Below, in pieces: positions 24,232 to 33,953 of a stretch of 64,000 nt of DNA. Position 1 is the first letter of the stretch, and the number at the start of each line of letters is the position of its first letter. Source of the stretch: Bacillus massilinigeriensis. GTDB lineage: Bacteria; Bacillota; Bacilli; Bacillales; Cytobacillaceae. The stretch lies in NCBI RefSeq assembly GCF_900117315.1, contig NZ_LT630337.1, positions 2,427,601 to 2,491,600 of the forward strand, read 5' to 3'. A program made the position numbers and the translations under genes. The notes under the pieces were generated by a model. That model did no database searches. It was not told the origin of the DNA and worked only from the letters and a program-made list of their open reading frames with translations.

Positions 24232-24290
24232 ACAAAAAAACCCTTATTATTCAGAGAAATTCATCTTTCCTCTGAAATAAGGGTTTTCTG
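24232..24290 (-). terminator. Terminator of the chemoreceptor gene
   Basis: CCCTTAT...TTCAGAG pairs with CTCTGAA...ATAAGGG around a 13-base loop; the reverse strand then reads TTTTTTTG. It separates the chemoreceptor from the downstream ger operon. Confidence 0.8.
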
Positions 24291-24312
24291 AAATTAATAT
24301 ATATATCAAATT

Positions 24313-26007
24313 TTACAATTGGAATTTTCCAATTTGTGTATGAAGCTCGTCTGCAACCTTCGTTAGTGACTGCGCAGATGCCGTAATTTCTTCCATAGAA
24401 GCCAGTTGCTGCTGAGATGAAGCTGAAACATTTTGTGTACCAAATGATGCCTTTTCCGCAACCTCTCTCACCATTTGGGCTGAAGATACTACACGTTTCG
24501 TATCATTTGCCATACCTTCAACTGCAGAAGATACTTCTCTAATCTTTTCGGTTACTCGGTCAATACTAGATTGAATTTCATTAAAGGAGGTTCCTGCTGT
24601 ATTGACTAGCTTAATGCCACCTTCAACCTCATTTGTTGTATTCTCCATGGAATGAACCGCTTTATCTGTTTCAGCTTGAATAACTGCAATTAAATTTGAG
24701 ATTTGTTTTGCAGAATCAGCTGATTGTTCAGCAAGCTTGCGAACCTCATCGGCTACGACTGCAAATCCACGTCCATGCTCTCCAGCTCGGGCGGCTTCAA
24801 TTGCCGCATTGAGTGCAAGTAAATTCGTTTGTTCAGCAATACCAGTAATAACATCAACAATTTGTCCAATTTCCTTGGAATGATCACCTAGACCTTTTAC
24901 AACCTCAGCCAATCCATTTACACTTTGATGAATCGAATTCATCTGATTAACCGAAATTTCCAACGCCTTGTTCCCTTCCATTGCCTTTTCAGTCGCAATA
25001 TTTGCAGTCTGTAATGAATCCTCGGAATTAATGGCAATTTGGTTAGAGCTTTCAGCAATTTGTTGAATGATTTCAGCCGTTTCTTCTATACTTTGTACTT
25101 GGTTTTCCGCTCCAACTGCCAATTGCTGAATTGTCATTGTCACTTCCTCTGTAGAGCGACTGCTCTGTTCTGAACTTGCTAATAGTTCTTCTGCTGAAGA
25201 TGCCACCTGTTCAGATGTAGATTGAACCTGTTTTACAAGACCTTGTAAATTGATAACCATTTTATTAATGGAAGCTGCTAATAGTCCAACTTCATCCTTC
25301 GTATTCTTTGTTTTCACCTGTTCAACCGTCAAATCCCCTTCAGCGACACGATCTGAAAGTTCTGTCAGTTGATTCATCGGTCTAATTTTGACTCGTAGAA
25401 TAAGTAAGTTTGAGATCATACTAATAAGTAGGATAACATTCATGATTAGAGTCGTCTTAAGGAAAAGACTCATTTTCGAATCTGTTTTATCTGTTTCTTT
25501 CTCCATCCACGTATCTAATTTTTTTTGGAATTGATTCATATTGGTGTTAACTAAGATCTTTACACTTTTATATTCACTACCATAAACAATTTCTTTTGCT
25601 GTATCATATTGCTGGTTGCCAACTTCATCGATAGCCTCCTGATTCATTTTCTTCAATGTATCATTTGCTCTAGAAGCATTATTCACTACCATCATTAAAT
25701 CCTTCGGTGCATTTAACTCTTTTAATCTTGCAATCGTTTTCTCCGTTGTCTTTGTTTCATTAATTTCTTTCAAATAAGCATTTAAGTATGTCATTTCCCC
25801 GTATTGTACATAGCTTCTAATTTCATTTTCCAGGTAGTCAGAGGTAGAAGCTAGTTGATCCCCCAGTTTTTGCAGCTCCATCCGGTTCTGAAAAGCAGCT
25901 GTACGATTGTTGATAGCTTGATTCAAAAAAAATAGATTAGTAAAAGTAATAAAGGTTAAAACAAGTATGATTGCAGTCATCACTCTAATCATAGATGAAA
26001 TCTTCAC
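24313..26007 (-). CDS. Methyl-accepting chemotaxis protein
   Basis: A 564-aa membrane chemoreceptor. Transmembrane helix 1 at about 9-29 ([19 protein letters not shown]), an extracytoplasmic four-helix-type sensor domain (about 30-180), helix 2 at about 185-205, HAMP domain ([30 protein letters not shown], about 205-258) and a long cytoplasmic signalling domain. The hairpin tip [41 protein letters not shown] is fully conserved and binds CheA/CheW. The ligand is unknown. The sensor domain has no PAS or Cache motif that I recognise and resembles the 4HB_MCP type. It is a single gene with its own terminator. Confidence 0.93.
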   Translation of the reverse strand: MKISSMIRVMTAIILVLTFITFTNLFFLNQAINNRTAAFQNRMELQKLGDQLASTSDYLENEIRSYVQYGEMTYLNAYLKEINETKTTEKTIARLKELNAPKDLMMVVNNASRANDTLKKMNQEAIDEVGNQQYDTAKEIVYGSEYKSVKILVNTNMNQFQKKLDTWMEKETDKTDSKMSLFLKTTLIMNVILLISMISNLLILRVKIRPMNQLTELSDRVAEGDLTVEQVKTKNTKDEVGLLAASINKMVINLQGLVKQVQSTSEQVASSAEELLASSEQSSRSTEEVTMTIQQLAVGAENQVQSIEETAEIIQQIAESSNQIAINSEDSLQTANIATEKAMEGNKALEISVNQMNSIHQSVNGLAEVVKGLGDHSKEIGQIVDVITGIAEQTNLLALNAAIEAARAGEHGRGFAVVADEVRKLAEQSADSAKQISNLIAVIQAETDKAVHSMENTTNEVEGGIKLVNTAGTSFNEIQSSIDRVTEKIREVSSAVEGMANDTKRVVSSAQMVREVAEKASFGTQNVSASSQQQLASMEEITASAQSLTKVADELHTQIGKFQL

Positions 26008-26330
26008 GGCTCTTCCCCCAATTATCTATGTAATTAATAGATATTTTACTATAAATACAAATATCTGTCATAAAAATTTGTGAGCGTTACCATCCTTTAC
26101 TCAAATGATTTACCCGTTTGATTTACCCAATTATAATTTTTCCAGAGATATCCATAAAATTTCTTTAAAAAAAGGCAATTGAAATAAATGAAATGTCCAA
26201 GCTTTTGTTATCCGTCAACATACTATATTTTGACAGGATTGCAAAATATCTCTTTTTTTATTTTGTTTACACTTACCGGTTTTCTTTGCTTTTTGCGGTC
26301 CTGTGAATTTGCAAGCTGGAGGTGATATTT
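26008..26330. other. Intergenic region upstream of the YjcZ miniprotein, with a sigma-K-like -10
   Basis: AT-rich, no gene seen other than the miniprotein at its end. CATACTATA (26219-26227) matches the sigma-K -10 consensus CATAnnnTA, about 100 bases before the ATG. No clear mACm element stands at the right distance, so this is weak support for late sporulation expression. Confidence 0.35.
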
Positions 26331-26441
26331 ATGGGCTACAGTGGTGGTGGCGGAGGATACAACAGCGGATTCGCTTTAATTGTTGTATTATTTATTTTGT
26401 TAATCATTGTTGGTGTTGCTTATGTTGGTGGAGGATACTAA
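26331..26441 (+). CDS. YjcZ-family sporulation miniprotein
   Basis: A 36-aa peptide reading [20 protein letters not shown] in its first 20 residues and ending [10 protein letters not shown]. The pattern of a Gly/Tyr-rich start, a single hydrophobic helix (about 14-31) and a terminal GGGY or similar is diagnostic for the YjcZ family of tiny membrane proteins conserved in sporulating Bacillaceae. GGAGGTGAT lies upstream with ideal spacing, and a strong terminator follows. Role in sporulation is known only in general terms. It is monocistronic. Confidence 0.88.
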   Translation: MGYSGGGGGYNSGFALIVVLFILLIIVGVAYVGGGY

Positions 26442-26487
26442 ACTATACTAACTTAAATGTTTGCCTAGTACCAGTTTGCTTCGAGAG

Positions 26488-26514
26488 GCGCCCATTTTTA
26501 CATGGGCGCTTTTT
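26488..26514 (+). terminator. Terminator after the YjcZ miniprotein gene
   Basis: GCGCCCAT / ATGGGCGC stem with a six-base loop, followed by TTTTT. Confidence 0.9.
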
Positions 26515-26554
26515 CATGGTTTATTTCTCTTATTCAAAGAAAATCTATAAAAGA

Positions 26555-27223
26555 CTATATATGTATGACAAATATTTTTCCGTTTAATGCAAAAGAAATT
26601 CTACCAGTTTCCTCAGATATTATTATGATTAGTGCATCTGTTTTTTCTGATAACCCAATTGCTGCCCGGTGCCGAGTTCCAAGCTTCCTTCCTATATAGG
26701 AAGTTTCTGTAAGAGGTAAAATGTTAGCTGCTGAGATAATCAAGTCGCTTTTGATGTATAAGGCTCCATCGTGAAGAGGATTTCCCGGATAAAAAATCGT
26801 TTCTATAAGAGGAACGCTGATTTTTGCATTTACTTGTATCCCATTATGGATGAATTTTGCAACAGAATCCTTTCTTTCAACAATAATTAAGCCACCATGT
26901 CGCTTTTCGGATAAGCGAAAGGCTGCATTTGAAAGAGTGGAATATTCATCCGTAAAAGGAGACAAATAAGATTTCAAATAGAAGGAAGATGCTATACTTT
27001 GTGCCCCAACGACTAGTTCTAGTAATTTTTCCATTTCCCCCAATATACAGCAATTTTGATCTTCCAAGGTTTTGGAAATTTCTGAGGTTTGTGTATGGAT
27101 ATTTAACAAGTAGCTTTGCAATTCCTTTTTATATTGCTGATTATCCATCATTTTTTCAATCCTCACATGATCTTTACTGTTAAGTTCTCCATATTCATCA
27201 TCCTTATCCAAACGCTTAACCAT
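26555..27223 (-). CDS. cdaS: Diadenylate cyclase CdaS (sporulation-type)
   Basis: A 222-aa soluble diadenylate cyclase that makes cyclic di-AMP from ATP. The DAC domain has the catalytic GNPLHDGALYI (DGA) and GTRHRAAIGLSEKTDALIIIISEETG (RHR) motifs. Ahead of it (about 25-85) is a two-helix N-terminal region (YKKELQSYLLNIHTQTSEISKTLE) typical of CdaS/YojJ, the autoinhibitory element in B. subtilis. The frame is open up to 27571, but that extension is the antisense of the CAP lipoprotein gene; the ATG at 27223 has GGGAGTG upstream and is the right length for CdaS. CdaS acts in the forespore of B. subtilis. Confidence 0.92.
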   Translation of the reverse strand: MVKRLDKDDEYGELNSKDHVRIEKMMDNQQYKKELQSYLLNIHTQTSEISKTLEDQNCCILGEMEKLLELVVGAQSIASSFYLKSYLSPFTDEYSTLSNAAFRLSEKRHGGLIIVERKDSVAKFIHNGIQVNAKISVPLIETIFYPGNPLHDGALYIKSDLIISAANILPLTETSYIGRKLGTRHRAAIGLSEKTDALIIIISEETGRISFALNGKIFVIHI

Positions 27224-27323
27224 CTTTTCACTCCCATATATCTCGAATATTACCACCCATACTTTTTTAAAAAATAACAACACTAAATCATGTATTACAT
27301 TACTGTCAAAGGAGGCAATTCCA

Positions 27324-28271
27324 ATGGGTAAAAGAAAATTCAGTATGCTTATCGCTTCCTCAGCATTAGTATTAGGTCTCACAGCATGTAATACTAACAA
27401 AGCGATGAACACAGATAATAATCGACCAAATATTTTAAATACAAATGATCGAGATAACCAAAACAACCGTATTATGAATAACAATCGTGGCTTTGGTGTC
27501 AATAACAATAATAATGGTGCCGATCCAGATGGGCCACTTACAGAAGAGTACAATATTAACAATAGAGACAACGATTTTGATATCAGTGGAAAACGTTACA
27601 ATCGAAATGGCATGTTAAACATTTCAGACGCAAATACGTCTCTTTCCAGTAAAAGCTATCCTCACACCAGACCGGTTCTTATACAAGAAGCGAAGTATCA
27701 ATTTGTCCGAGTAAATCCTGAGGATCTTCGTAAGTTTGGTAATCTTGGTTTTCAAGGAGTGCCTAACCAATGGCAACCAAATACACAACAGAGACAGGTA
27801 ACTCAAGCACCAACACAACAGAAGCAAACAACACCTGCGCCTAATCAAAATACAGCCACTAAAAAGCCTGATACAACAACTACTTCAAAATCAATAAGTC
27901 AGGCAGCACAAGAGGTCATAAATTTGACCAACGCTGAGCGAAGGAAGAATGGCCTTCCTGATTTGAAGGCCGATACACAGTTAGGTGGAGTGGCTCAGAA
28001 AAAGTCTGATGATATGCAGCAAAACAACTACTTTTCACATACTAGTCCAACCTATGGTTCTCCATTTGACATGATGAGAGACTTTGGAGTGACTTATAAG
28101 TCCGCAGGGGAAAATATTGCACAAGGACAGCGGAGTCCACAAGAAGTCGTGAAGTCCTGGATGAATAGTGAAGGGCATAGAAAAAATATTTTAAATCGTA
28201 ATTTCACTCATATCGGTGTCGGATTTGACCAAACAGGCTATCACTGGACACAAATGTTTATAGGAAAATAA
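27324..28271 (+). CDS. CAP-domain lipoprotein (YkwD-like)
   Basis: A 315-aa protein with a lipoprotein signal peptide (lipobox LTAC at residues 19-22), an Asn-rich linker (about 25-75, with runs such as NNNN), a Gln/Thr-rich linker (about 150-190) and a C-terminal CAP/SCP domain (about 195-315). CAP landmarks: NLTNAERRKNGLPDLKAD, NYFSHTSPTYGSPFDMM, SAGENIAQGQRSPQEVVKSWMNSEGHRKNIL and THIGVGF. Bacillus YkwD-like proteins are associated with spores and modulate germination enzymes; that role is inferred here. AAAGGAGG precedes the ATG. It diverges from cdaS across about 100 bp. Confidence 0.9.
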   Translation: MGKRKFSMLIASSALVLGLTACNTNKAMNTDNNRPNILNTNDRDNQNNRIMNNNRGFGVNNNNNGADPDGPLTEEYNINNRDNDFDISGKRYNRNGMLNISDANTSLSSKSYPHTRPVLIQEAKYQFVRVNPEDLRKFGNLGFQGVPNQWQPNTQQRQVTQAPTQQKQTTPAPNQNTATKKPDTTTTSKSISQAAQEVINLTNAERRKNGLPDLKADTQLGGVAQKKSDDMQQNNYFSHTSPTYGSPFDMMRDFGVTYKSAGENIAQGQRSPQEVVKSWMNSEGHRKNILNRNFTHIGVGFDQTGYHWTQMFIGK

Positions 28272-28287
28272 ATAGAGGAATAAAAGG

Positions 28288-28324
28288 AAAGAGGAGGGCA
28301 TTGGTCGGAGGCTCTCCTCTTTCA
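28288..28324 (+). terminator. Terminator after the CAP lipoprotein gene
   Basis: AAAGAGGAG pairs with CTCCTCTTT around a 17-base partly paired loop; the T-run is short. Confidence 0.65.
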
Positions 28325-28346
28325 ACTAAAGTGAGGTCTTTTTATC

Positions 28347-28787
28347 ATGATTAAAAAAATATGGTTATTTCTCTTTCTTTTCCTTACTTTACTCACTTGT
28401 TCAGGCCATTCTCAAGGTTTAAATCAAGTGGAGATTTTTGATTTGGAAAAAGGAAAAGTGATTAAGACCGTTCCTGTTAGCCAGGTGACCCAGAATGAGG
28501 CTGAAAAATACTTGAAAGGCATTAATCGCATCTATGTTAAATTAAACCCTATACCTAAAAAGGGGCATATGATTAAAATTCCTTTGGAACCGCAAGTCCT
28601 AGTAAAAAACCAATGGATGGAGTCCTATGTTAATGAAATAATTATTGTTTTCCCCATTAAAGAACAACCATATTTGATGTTGTTTGATGATGAGAACAAT
28701 TCGCATTTTTTGTATTTTGAGGGAGATACCAAAGCGTTACTTAATTATCTTCATTCCGATCCTAATGGTCAAGCCATTTCACAATAG
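28347..28787 (+). CDS. Putative lipoprotein of unknown function
   Basis: A 146-aa protein with a short, strongly hydrophobic signal sequence (IWLFLFLFLTLLTCSGHS); LLTC is a plausible lipobox, so it is probably anchored on the outer face of the membrane. The remainder is a mixed alpha/beta domain (VEIFDLEKGKVIKTVPVSQV, then NRIYVKLNPIPKKGHMIKIPLEPQV and IIIVFPIKEQPYLMLF) without motifs I recognise. A weak GTGAGG lies upstream of the ATG. It follows the CAP lipoprotein gene by 75 bp but after a hairpin, so co-transcription is uncertain. Confidence 0.7.
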   Translation: MIKKIWLFLFLFLTLLTCSGHSQGLNQVEIFDLEKGKVIKTVPVSQVTQNEAEKYLKGINRIYVKLNPIPKKGHMIKIPLEPQVLVKNQWMESYVNEIIIVFPIKEQPYLMLFDDENNSHFLYFEGDTKALLNYLHSDPNGQAISQ

Positions 28788-28806
28788 TATTGTACTCAGA
28801 AATATA

Positions 28807-28847
28807 GATGCCTGGCACCACTTAATTTATTTAGTGGTGTAGGCATC
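28807..28847. repeat. GCCTGGCACC-type palindrome, diverged copy
   Basis: GATGCCTGGCACCACT pairs with AGTGGTGTAGGCATC around an AT loop; a distant member of the 43-bp palindrome family, located between convergent genes. Confidence 0.65.
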
Positions 28848-28888
28848 ATATTATAAAAGTGTATTCCATATCGTGTAAAGAAAATACC

Positions 28889-28918
28889 AAAAAAGCCTGG
28901 ATGGCTATCCAGGCTTTC
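28889..28918 (-). terminator. Terminator of the trp operon
   Basis: AAAGCCTGGAT / ATCCAGGCTTT with a four-base loop, followed on the reverse strand by TTTTTT. Confidence 0.9.
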
Positions 28919-28948
28919 TATCATACTGATTGAAATATTCATTTTGGT

Positions 28949-29734
28949 CTAAGAAATCTCCGCCAACTTCGATTCTCTTATTAAAGCTTCTACCTCATCA
29001 AACCTTCCTTCATGAAGCAGTTCAACTATTTTGCTTCCAACTACAACTCCATCACAATAACGAGTCATTTCCTTCACTTGTTCAGGTGATGAAATACCAA
29101 ATCCCGCTAATACTGGAATTGGACTAATTTCCTTAAGCTTTTGTAAATATGGGCAGACGCCATTTTCAAACTGATTTCTGGACCCTGTAATTCCTGTAAC
29201 AGTCACGGCGTATAAAAAACCTTTGCCACGACTTGAAATGGCTTCAATTCTCTCCTTTGAGCTGGTTAAGGTAGCAAGTCGTATTAGCTCAATTCCACCC
29301 CGTTCAACCTCTGGTGCAAGCATTTCTTCCTCTTCAATAGGGAGATCTGGAATAATGAGTCCATCCACACCTGATTTTGATGCATCTTCAATAAACTTAT
29401 GAGTTCCATAGCTATAGATAGGATTTAAGTACGTCATAAGAATGAGAGGAACAGCTACAATAGGTCTAATATCCCTTAAAGTATCTAATACCCCTTTTAA
29501 GGTCGTTCCTTGCTGCAGTGCCCGAATTCCTGCTTGCTGAATGGTTGGACCGTCCGCAACAGGATCGGAAAAGGGAATCCCGATTTCAATAGCGGTAGCC
29601 CCGCATTTTTCCAAAAAGACGATTCTCTCCATTAAGGCATGGAGTCCTCCATCTCCCGCCATGATGTAGGGGATAAAGGCTTTTTCGTTCCTTTTCTTCA
29701 AATCACGAAATACTTTCTCCAAACGATTCATCAT
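28949..29734 (-). CDS. trpA: Tryptophan synthase alpha subunit
   Basis: A 261-aa TIM barrel that splits indole-3-glycerol phosphate to indole and glyceraldehyde 3-phosphate, passing indole to TrpB. The catalytic acids lie in [28 protein letters not shown] (Glu near residue 48, Asp near 59). The phosphate loop region is [13 protein letters not shown] and [12 protein letters not shown]. Length is normal. It is the last gene of the operon and overlaps trpB by four bases (ATGA), implying translational coupling that keeps the two subunits balanced. Confidence 0.97.
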   Translation of the reverse strand: MMNRLEKVFRDLKKRNEKAFIPYIMAGDGGLHALMERIVFLEKCGATAIEIGIPFSDPVADGPTIQQAGIRALQQGTTLKGVLDTLRDIRPIVAVPLILMTYLNPIYSYGTHKFIEDASKSGVDGLIIPDLPIEEEEMLAPEVERGGIELIRLATLTSSKERIEAISSRGKGFLYAVTVTGITGSRNQFENGVCPYLQKLKEISPIPVLAGFGISSPEQVKEMTRYCDGVVVGSKIVELLHEGRFDEVEALIRESKLAEIS

Positions 29735-30933
29735 CTATTCTCCCCTTCTAACTTTGCTTTGATTGCCTGAACATCCTTATCACCACGCCCTGATAGACAT
29801 ATGACAAGTCCTTCCTCCTTATTCATCTTCGGTGCAAGCTTAAGAGCAAATGCAACCGCATGGGCACTCTCTAAAGCAGGAATAATTCCTTCCAATTTAG
29901 ACAGCAATTGAAAACCCTCTAGCGCTTCTTGGTCGGTGATTGAATCATAAGTAACACGACCCTCATCATGTAAATAGCAATGCTCCGGACCTACTCCTGG
30001 ATAATCTAATCCTGCTGATATGGAGAATGCCTCTTGTATTTGACCTGCTTCATCCTGCAACAAATACATTAATGCTCCATGTAATACCCCTGGTCTACCC
30101 TTTGAGAGGGAGGCAGCATGTTTGTCTGTGTCAACTCCGAGGCCTGCAGCTTCCACTCCATACAAGCTTACCCCTTCATCTTTAATAAATGGATAAAACA
30201 TCCCCATGGAATTACTCCCTCCACCTATACAAGCTACAAGCGCATCGGGGAGTTTTCCTTCTTTCTCTAAATACTGTTGCTTGGTTTCTTCACCGATGAC
30301 ACTTTGAAAATCACGTACCATCATAGGAAATGGATGTGGACCCATTACTGAACCTAAAATATAATGGGTATCATTGACATTTGAAACCCAATATCTGAGA
30401 GCCTCATTACATGCATCCTTTAATGTCCTGCTTCCGGATGTGACACTCACTACTTTCGCCCCTAATAACTCCATTCTAAAGACATTTAGCTCTTGTCTTT
30501 TGATATCCTCTTCTCCCATAAAAACAATACATTCGAGGTTTAAAAGGGCACATACAGTTGCTGTTGCCACTCCGTGTTGTCCAGCTCCCGTTTCTGCAAC
30601 AATTTTCTTCTTCCCCATACGAACAGCAAGAAGTGCTTGCCCAATCGTATTATTAATTTTGTGAGCACCTGTATGGTTTAAATCCTCTCGTTTAAGATAG
30701 ATTTTAGCACCTCCTGCGAAATTTGTTAAATTTTCTGCGAAATAAAGTGGTGTTTCTCTACCTACATAGTCTTTTAACAAAGTATGACATTTATGATGAA
30801 ATTCTGGATCTTGTAATGCCATTTTATAAGCTGCCTCCAATTCCATCACAGCAGTCATCAAAGTCTCTGGAACAAATCTCCCTCCATAAATACCGAAATG
30901 GCCCTTTTTATCTGGCATTGCGTATGTGTTCAT
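29731..30933 (-). CDS. trpB: Tryptophan synthase beta subunit
   Basis: A 400-aa PLP enzyme condensing indole with L-serine to give tryptophan. The PLP-binding lysine is in [18 protein letters not shown] (about residue 90), the glutamate region in [19 protein letters not shown], and the phosphate-binding loop in [16 protein letters not shown]-terminal [11 protein letters not shown] closes the cofactor site. Length and motifs are those of the standard TrpB1 type. It overlaps trpF upstream by four bases and trpA downstream by four bases. Confidence 0.97.
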   Translation of the reverse strand: MNTYAMPDKKGHFGIYGGRFVPETLMTAVMELEAAYKMALQDPEFHHKCHTLLKDYVGRETPLYFAENLTNFAGGAKIYLKREDLNHTGAHKINNTIGQALLAVRMGKKKIVAETGAGQHGVATATVCALLNLECIVFMGEEDIKRQELNVFRMELLGAKVVSVTSGSRTLKDACNEALRYWVSNVNDTHYILGSVMGPHPFPMMVRDFQSVIGEETKQQYLEKEGKLPDALVACIGGGSNSMGMFYPFIKDEGVSLYGVEAAGLGVDTDKHAASLSKGRPGVLHGALMYLLQDEAGQIQEAFSISAGLDYPGVGPEHCYLHDEGRVTYDSITDQEALEGFQLLSKLEGIIPALESAHAVAFALKLAPKMNKEEGLVICLSGRGDKDVQAIKAKLEGENR

Positions 30934-31553
30934 CGAACTTCCTCCCTTTGCACCTTGTTTGCTTTTTCAATAAAAGTTTTTATTTTTCTAAAATCCTTTT
31001 TTCCGTTTGTTTCTACCCCACTACTAACATCAACCATATCAGGCTTAACTCTTATAATTGCTTCATCTACATTATCTTCGTTTAATCCACCTGCTAAGAT
31101 TATTTTTTTTCCTTCTCTATTAAAATCCTCTAAAAGGTCCCAGTTAAATGACTTTCCGTTTCCACCACGGTATTTCTCCTTAGGGCTATCAAATAGGATG
31201 TATTCACAAGGATAATTGAGTGCATTTATGAGGTCATGCTTTGAAGCAACACTGATAGCTTTTACAACAGGGACAGAAACCCTATTACAATATTCCGGCG
31301 TTTCATCTCCGTGCAGCTGAACGATATTAATTCCTGTTTCCTTAATAATATTTTCAATGGTTAATAAGTCTTCGTTTACGAATACCCCAACCTTTAAGAG
31401 GCTTTCTGGTAATTGATCTATGATTGCTTTTGCTTGTTCTATGGTTATCCTTCTTTTGCTTTCTGCAAAGACAAATCCTAAAGCATCAGCTCCAGTTTCG
31501 ACAGCAAATCGGGCCGTTTCCATATCCATAATTCCACAAATTTTTACCAACAT
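30930..31553 (-). CDS. trpF: Phosphoribosylanthranilate isomerase
   Basis: A 207-aa TIM barrel performing the Amadori rearrangement of phosphoribosylanthranilate to CdRP. Motifs: [13 protein letters not shown] with the catalytic cysteine near the N-terminus, [28 protein letters not shown], and [15 protein letters not shown] with [13 protein letters not shown] at the phosphate site, containing the catalytic Asp of the DVSSGVE motif. A separate gene here, as usual in Bacillus, rather than fused to trpC. It overlaps trpC by one base and trpB by four. Confidence 0.96.
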   Translation of the reverse strand: MLVKICGIMDMETARFAVETGADALGFVFAESKRRITIEQAKAIIDQLPESLLKVGVFVNEDLLTIENIIKETGINIVQLHGDETPEYCNRVSVPVVKAISVASKHDLINALNYPCEYILFDSPKEKYRGGNGKSFNWDLLEDFNREGKKIILAGGLNEDNVDEAIIRVKPDMVDVSSGVETNGKKDFRKIKTFIEKANKVQREEVR

Positions 31554-32341
31554 TAGGCTTGCACCCCTTTGAGAGGTATCTTCATTTCCTTCAATGCCTT
31601 CGAGACATTTGGATGAGTCATAAATGCTTCACCGACAAGAATACCATTTGCCCCTGCTATTACCACTCTTTCAACATCTTCTTTTGTTTTAATACCGCTT
31701 TCACTAATAAGAAAAGCACCATAGTTCTTGATGTCACTCGCTAATCGTTCAGTCGCTGCCAGGTCAACGTGAAAGGTCTTTAAATCGCGATTATTGACTC
31801 CGATTAATTGATTTCCTGTTTTTAGTACTCGTTCAAGCTCTTCCTCATTGTGAACCTCCATTAATACCTCTAAATTCTTGTCTTGTGCATATTGATAAAG
31901 GGTTTTCAGTTCCCGATCATCTAAAGCCGCAGCAATCAAGAGAATAATATCTGCCCCAGAAGCATAGGCATATTCTATTTGAATTGGATCAATAACAAAA
32001 TCCTTACATAATATTGGTTGATCAATTACCGAACGAATTGCACGCAGATCATCAAAGCTCCCTTTAAAAAAAGGATAGTCGGTTAAAATAGAAACAGCAT
32101 CAGCTCCCGCATTCGTATAAAATTGAGCTTGTTCCGTTGGATCGAGCGAAGGATTAATATCACCTTTAGACGGTGAGGCTCGTTTAAACTCCGCAATAAT
32201 AGAAATTTCCGTAGCTTTTGATAGCTTCTTTATGAAGGAACGGTTCTTTCGTTCTACTACAATCTCAGGCTTGCCATCCTTTTTCAGTTTATTAACCTCA
32301 ACCTTTTTTTCAGCAATAATTTTATCTAAAATTGTCCCCAT
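31553..32341 (-). CDS. trpC: Indole-3-glycerol phosphate synthase
   Basis: A 262-aa TIM barrel closing the indole ring from CdRP. Motifs: [16 protein letters not shown] (catalytic Glu and Lys), [51 protein letters not shown]-type [30 protein letters not shown], and [14 protein letters not shown]. All catalytic segments are present and length is normal. Its ATG stands immediately after the trpD stop, so it is translated from the same message with tight coupling. Confidence 0.96.
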   Translation of the reverse strand: MGTILDKIIAEKKVEVNKLKKDGKPEIVVERKNRSFIKKLSKATEISIIAEFKRASPSKGDINPSLDPTEQAQFYTNAGADAVSILTDYPFFKGSFDDLRAIRSVIDQPILCKDFVIDPIQIEYAYASGADIILLIAAALDDRELKTLYQYAQDKNLEVLMEVHNEEELERVLKTGNQLIGVNNRDLKTFHVDLAATERLASDIKNYGAFLISESGIKTKEDVERVVIAGANGILVGEAFMTHPNVSKALKEMKIPLKGVQA

Positions 32342-33367
32342 TTATCTCACTCCTAGTTTGTAGCCTTTGCTTTTCTCTACTAATAGCTCTAATTTCTGAA
32401 GGGCAGCACCAGAGTCAATGATCTCCCCAGCAAGATTAACTCCTTCTTTGATGGATTCAACCTTTCCATTTGCAAAAATAGCGACTCCTGCATTTAGAAG
32501 AACGGTATCTCTATAAGGACTCTTATCTCCCTTTAATACCCTTAATAAAATATCTGCATTTTCCCTTGCATCCCCACCCCGAATTTGTTCGTTTTGAACA
32601 ATTGGCAATCCGACCTCCTCAGGATGGAGCAACACTCTCTTGATTTCGCCATTTTCTAATAAAGCTATTTGGGTTTCTCCCTGTAAGGAGGCCTCATCCA
32701 TATTCCCTGATCCAGTTAGGACAACCGCTCGTTTTCTACCTAACGTCTTAAGTACTTCAGCAAACATGTCAATCAAATCACTTCGGTAAATCCCAAGTAA
32801 TTGCGAATCGAGATCCACTGGATTGGTTAGAGGTCCAATTAAATTAAAGGTAGTAGGGATACGTAAATCCATCCGAACCTTCATAATTCTTCTTAAATTT
32901 GGATGCACATGTGGAGCAAACAAAAACGCAATCCCGATTTCCTCCAATAATTCTTCAATGGCTTCCTGTGAAAAATCCAACGAAATTCCTAGGTATTCCA
33001 GAACATCCGCACTTCCTGTCTTACTCGTGATGCTTCTGTTCCCGTGCTTCGCCATTGGAATTCCTGCACCAGCAATAACAAAAGCTGAGGTGGAACTGAC
33101 GTTAAAGCTGCTTGATTTATCCCCGCCAGTACCACAATTATCCATAACATTCGGAATTTTCTTATTAAATTTTAGAGATTTACTTCTTAATGCATTTGCA
33201 ATCCCTGCTATTTCCTGTGCTGTTTCACCCTTCATTTTCAACCCAATCATCAATGCAGCAATTTCACTATCAGAAACCTCATCAGCAAAGATTTTTTCTA
33301 TTGCCTCTCTCATTTCCAATTCAGTTAATGATTCCCCTTCAGATATACGCTCAAGATAATCCCTCAT
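32342..33367 (-). CDS. trpD: Anthranilate phosphoribosyltransferase
   Basis: A 341-aa enzyme transferring the phosphoribosyl group from PRPP to anthranilate. The PRPP-binding loop reads DNCGTGGDKSSSFNVSTTSAF (GTGGD) at about residue 80, then AKHGNRSITSKTGSADVLEYLG, and PTTFNLIGPLTNPVD further on. The helical N-terminal subdomain (ELEMREAIEKIFADEVSDSEIAALMIGLKMKGET) is intact. It overlaps the end of trpG by 17 bases, so a ribosome finishing trpG can reinitiate. Confidence 0.97.
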   Translation of the reverse strand: MRDYLERISEGESLTELEMREAIEKIFADEVSDSEIAALMIGLKMKGETAQEIAGIANALRSKSLKFNKKIPNVMDNCGTGGDKSSSFNVSSTSAFVIAGAGIPMAKHGNRSITSKTGSADVLEYLGISLDFSQEAIEELLEEIGIAFLFAPHVHPNLRRIMKVRMDLRIPTTFNLIGPLTNPVDLDSQLLGIYRSDLIDMFAEVLKTLGRKRAVVLTGSGNMDEASLQGETQIALLENGEIKRVLLHPEEVGLPIVQNEQIRGGDARENADILLRVLKGDKSPYRDTVLLNAGVAIFANGKVESIKEGVNLAGEIIDSGAALQKLELLVEKSKGYKLGVR

Positions 33368-33950
33368 TTTTATTCCCCTTTCCTATTTCGTTCAAGAAAT
33401 TTCTTAGGATTTGCTTTCCTGTTTCTGTTCCTACTGATTCCGGATGAAATTGTAATCCATATAATGGGTAATCTTTATGCTTCATTGCCATAATTTCCTG
33501 ATCATCCATCGATTTTGCCAAAACCTTAAACCCACCTGCAAGTGTTTCAGGCTTAACAATTAAGGAGTGATAACGCATGACCCCAATTGGCTGTGATAAA
33601 TACTCAAAAATATAGGAACCTGTATGAGTCATCTTAGAAATCTTCCCATGCATAACATTTCTAGCTTTTTCTATCGTTGCCCCAAATGCATAGCCAATCG
33701 CTTGATGGCCTAAGCATATTCCTAAAATTGGGATTTTCTTATATAACTGCTTGATGACCTCAATACATATACCGGCATTCTCTGGCTTACCTGGACCAGG
33801 TGAGATAACAATGGCTTCTGGTGCAAGTTCTTCTATTTCAGAAATCGTCAAATCATCATTTCTTTTTACGACAATCTCACAACCAAGTTCGCCTAAATAT
33901 TGATACAAATTAAATGTAAAAGAATCATAATTATCAATTAGTAAAATCAA
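33351..33950 (-). CDS. trpG: Anthranilate synthase glutamine amidotransferase subunit
   Basis: A 199-aa class I glutamine amidotransferase that supplies ammonia to TrpE. The nucleophile is the Cys in ILGICLGHQAIGYAFGA (about residue 79); the His-Glu pair is in YGLQFHPESVGTETGKQIL near the C-terminus. The N-terminus LLIDNYDSFTFNLYQYLGELG is typical. In B. subtilis this subunit (PabA) is shared with folate synthesis and lies outside the trp operon; here it is inside it, three bases after trpE. It may still serve both enzymes. Confidence 0.95.
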   Translation of the reverse strand: MILLIDNYDSFTFNLYQYLGELGCEIVVKRNDDLTISEIEELAPEAIVISPGPGKPENAGICIEVIKQLYKKIPILGICLGHQAIGYAFGATIEKARNVMHGKISKMTHTGSYIFEYLSQPIGVMRYHSLIVKPETLAGGFKVLAKSMDDQEIMAMKHKDYPLYGLQFHPESVGTETGKQILRNFLNEIGKGNKNEGLS

Positions 33951-33953
33951 CAG

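Noticed and set aside
27224-27571. N-terminal extension of cdaS
   Set aside because: It is the antisense of the CAP lipoprotein gene; the ATG at 27223 gives the correct CdaS length with a ribosome binding site.
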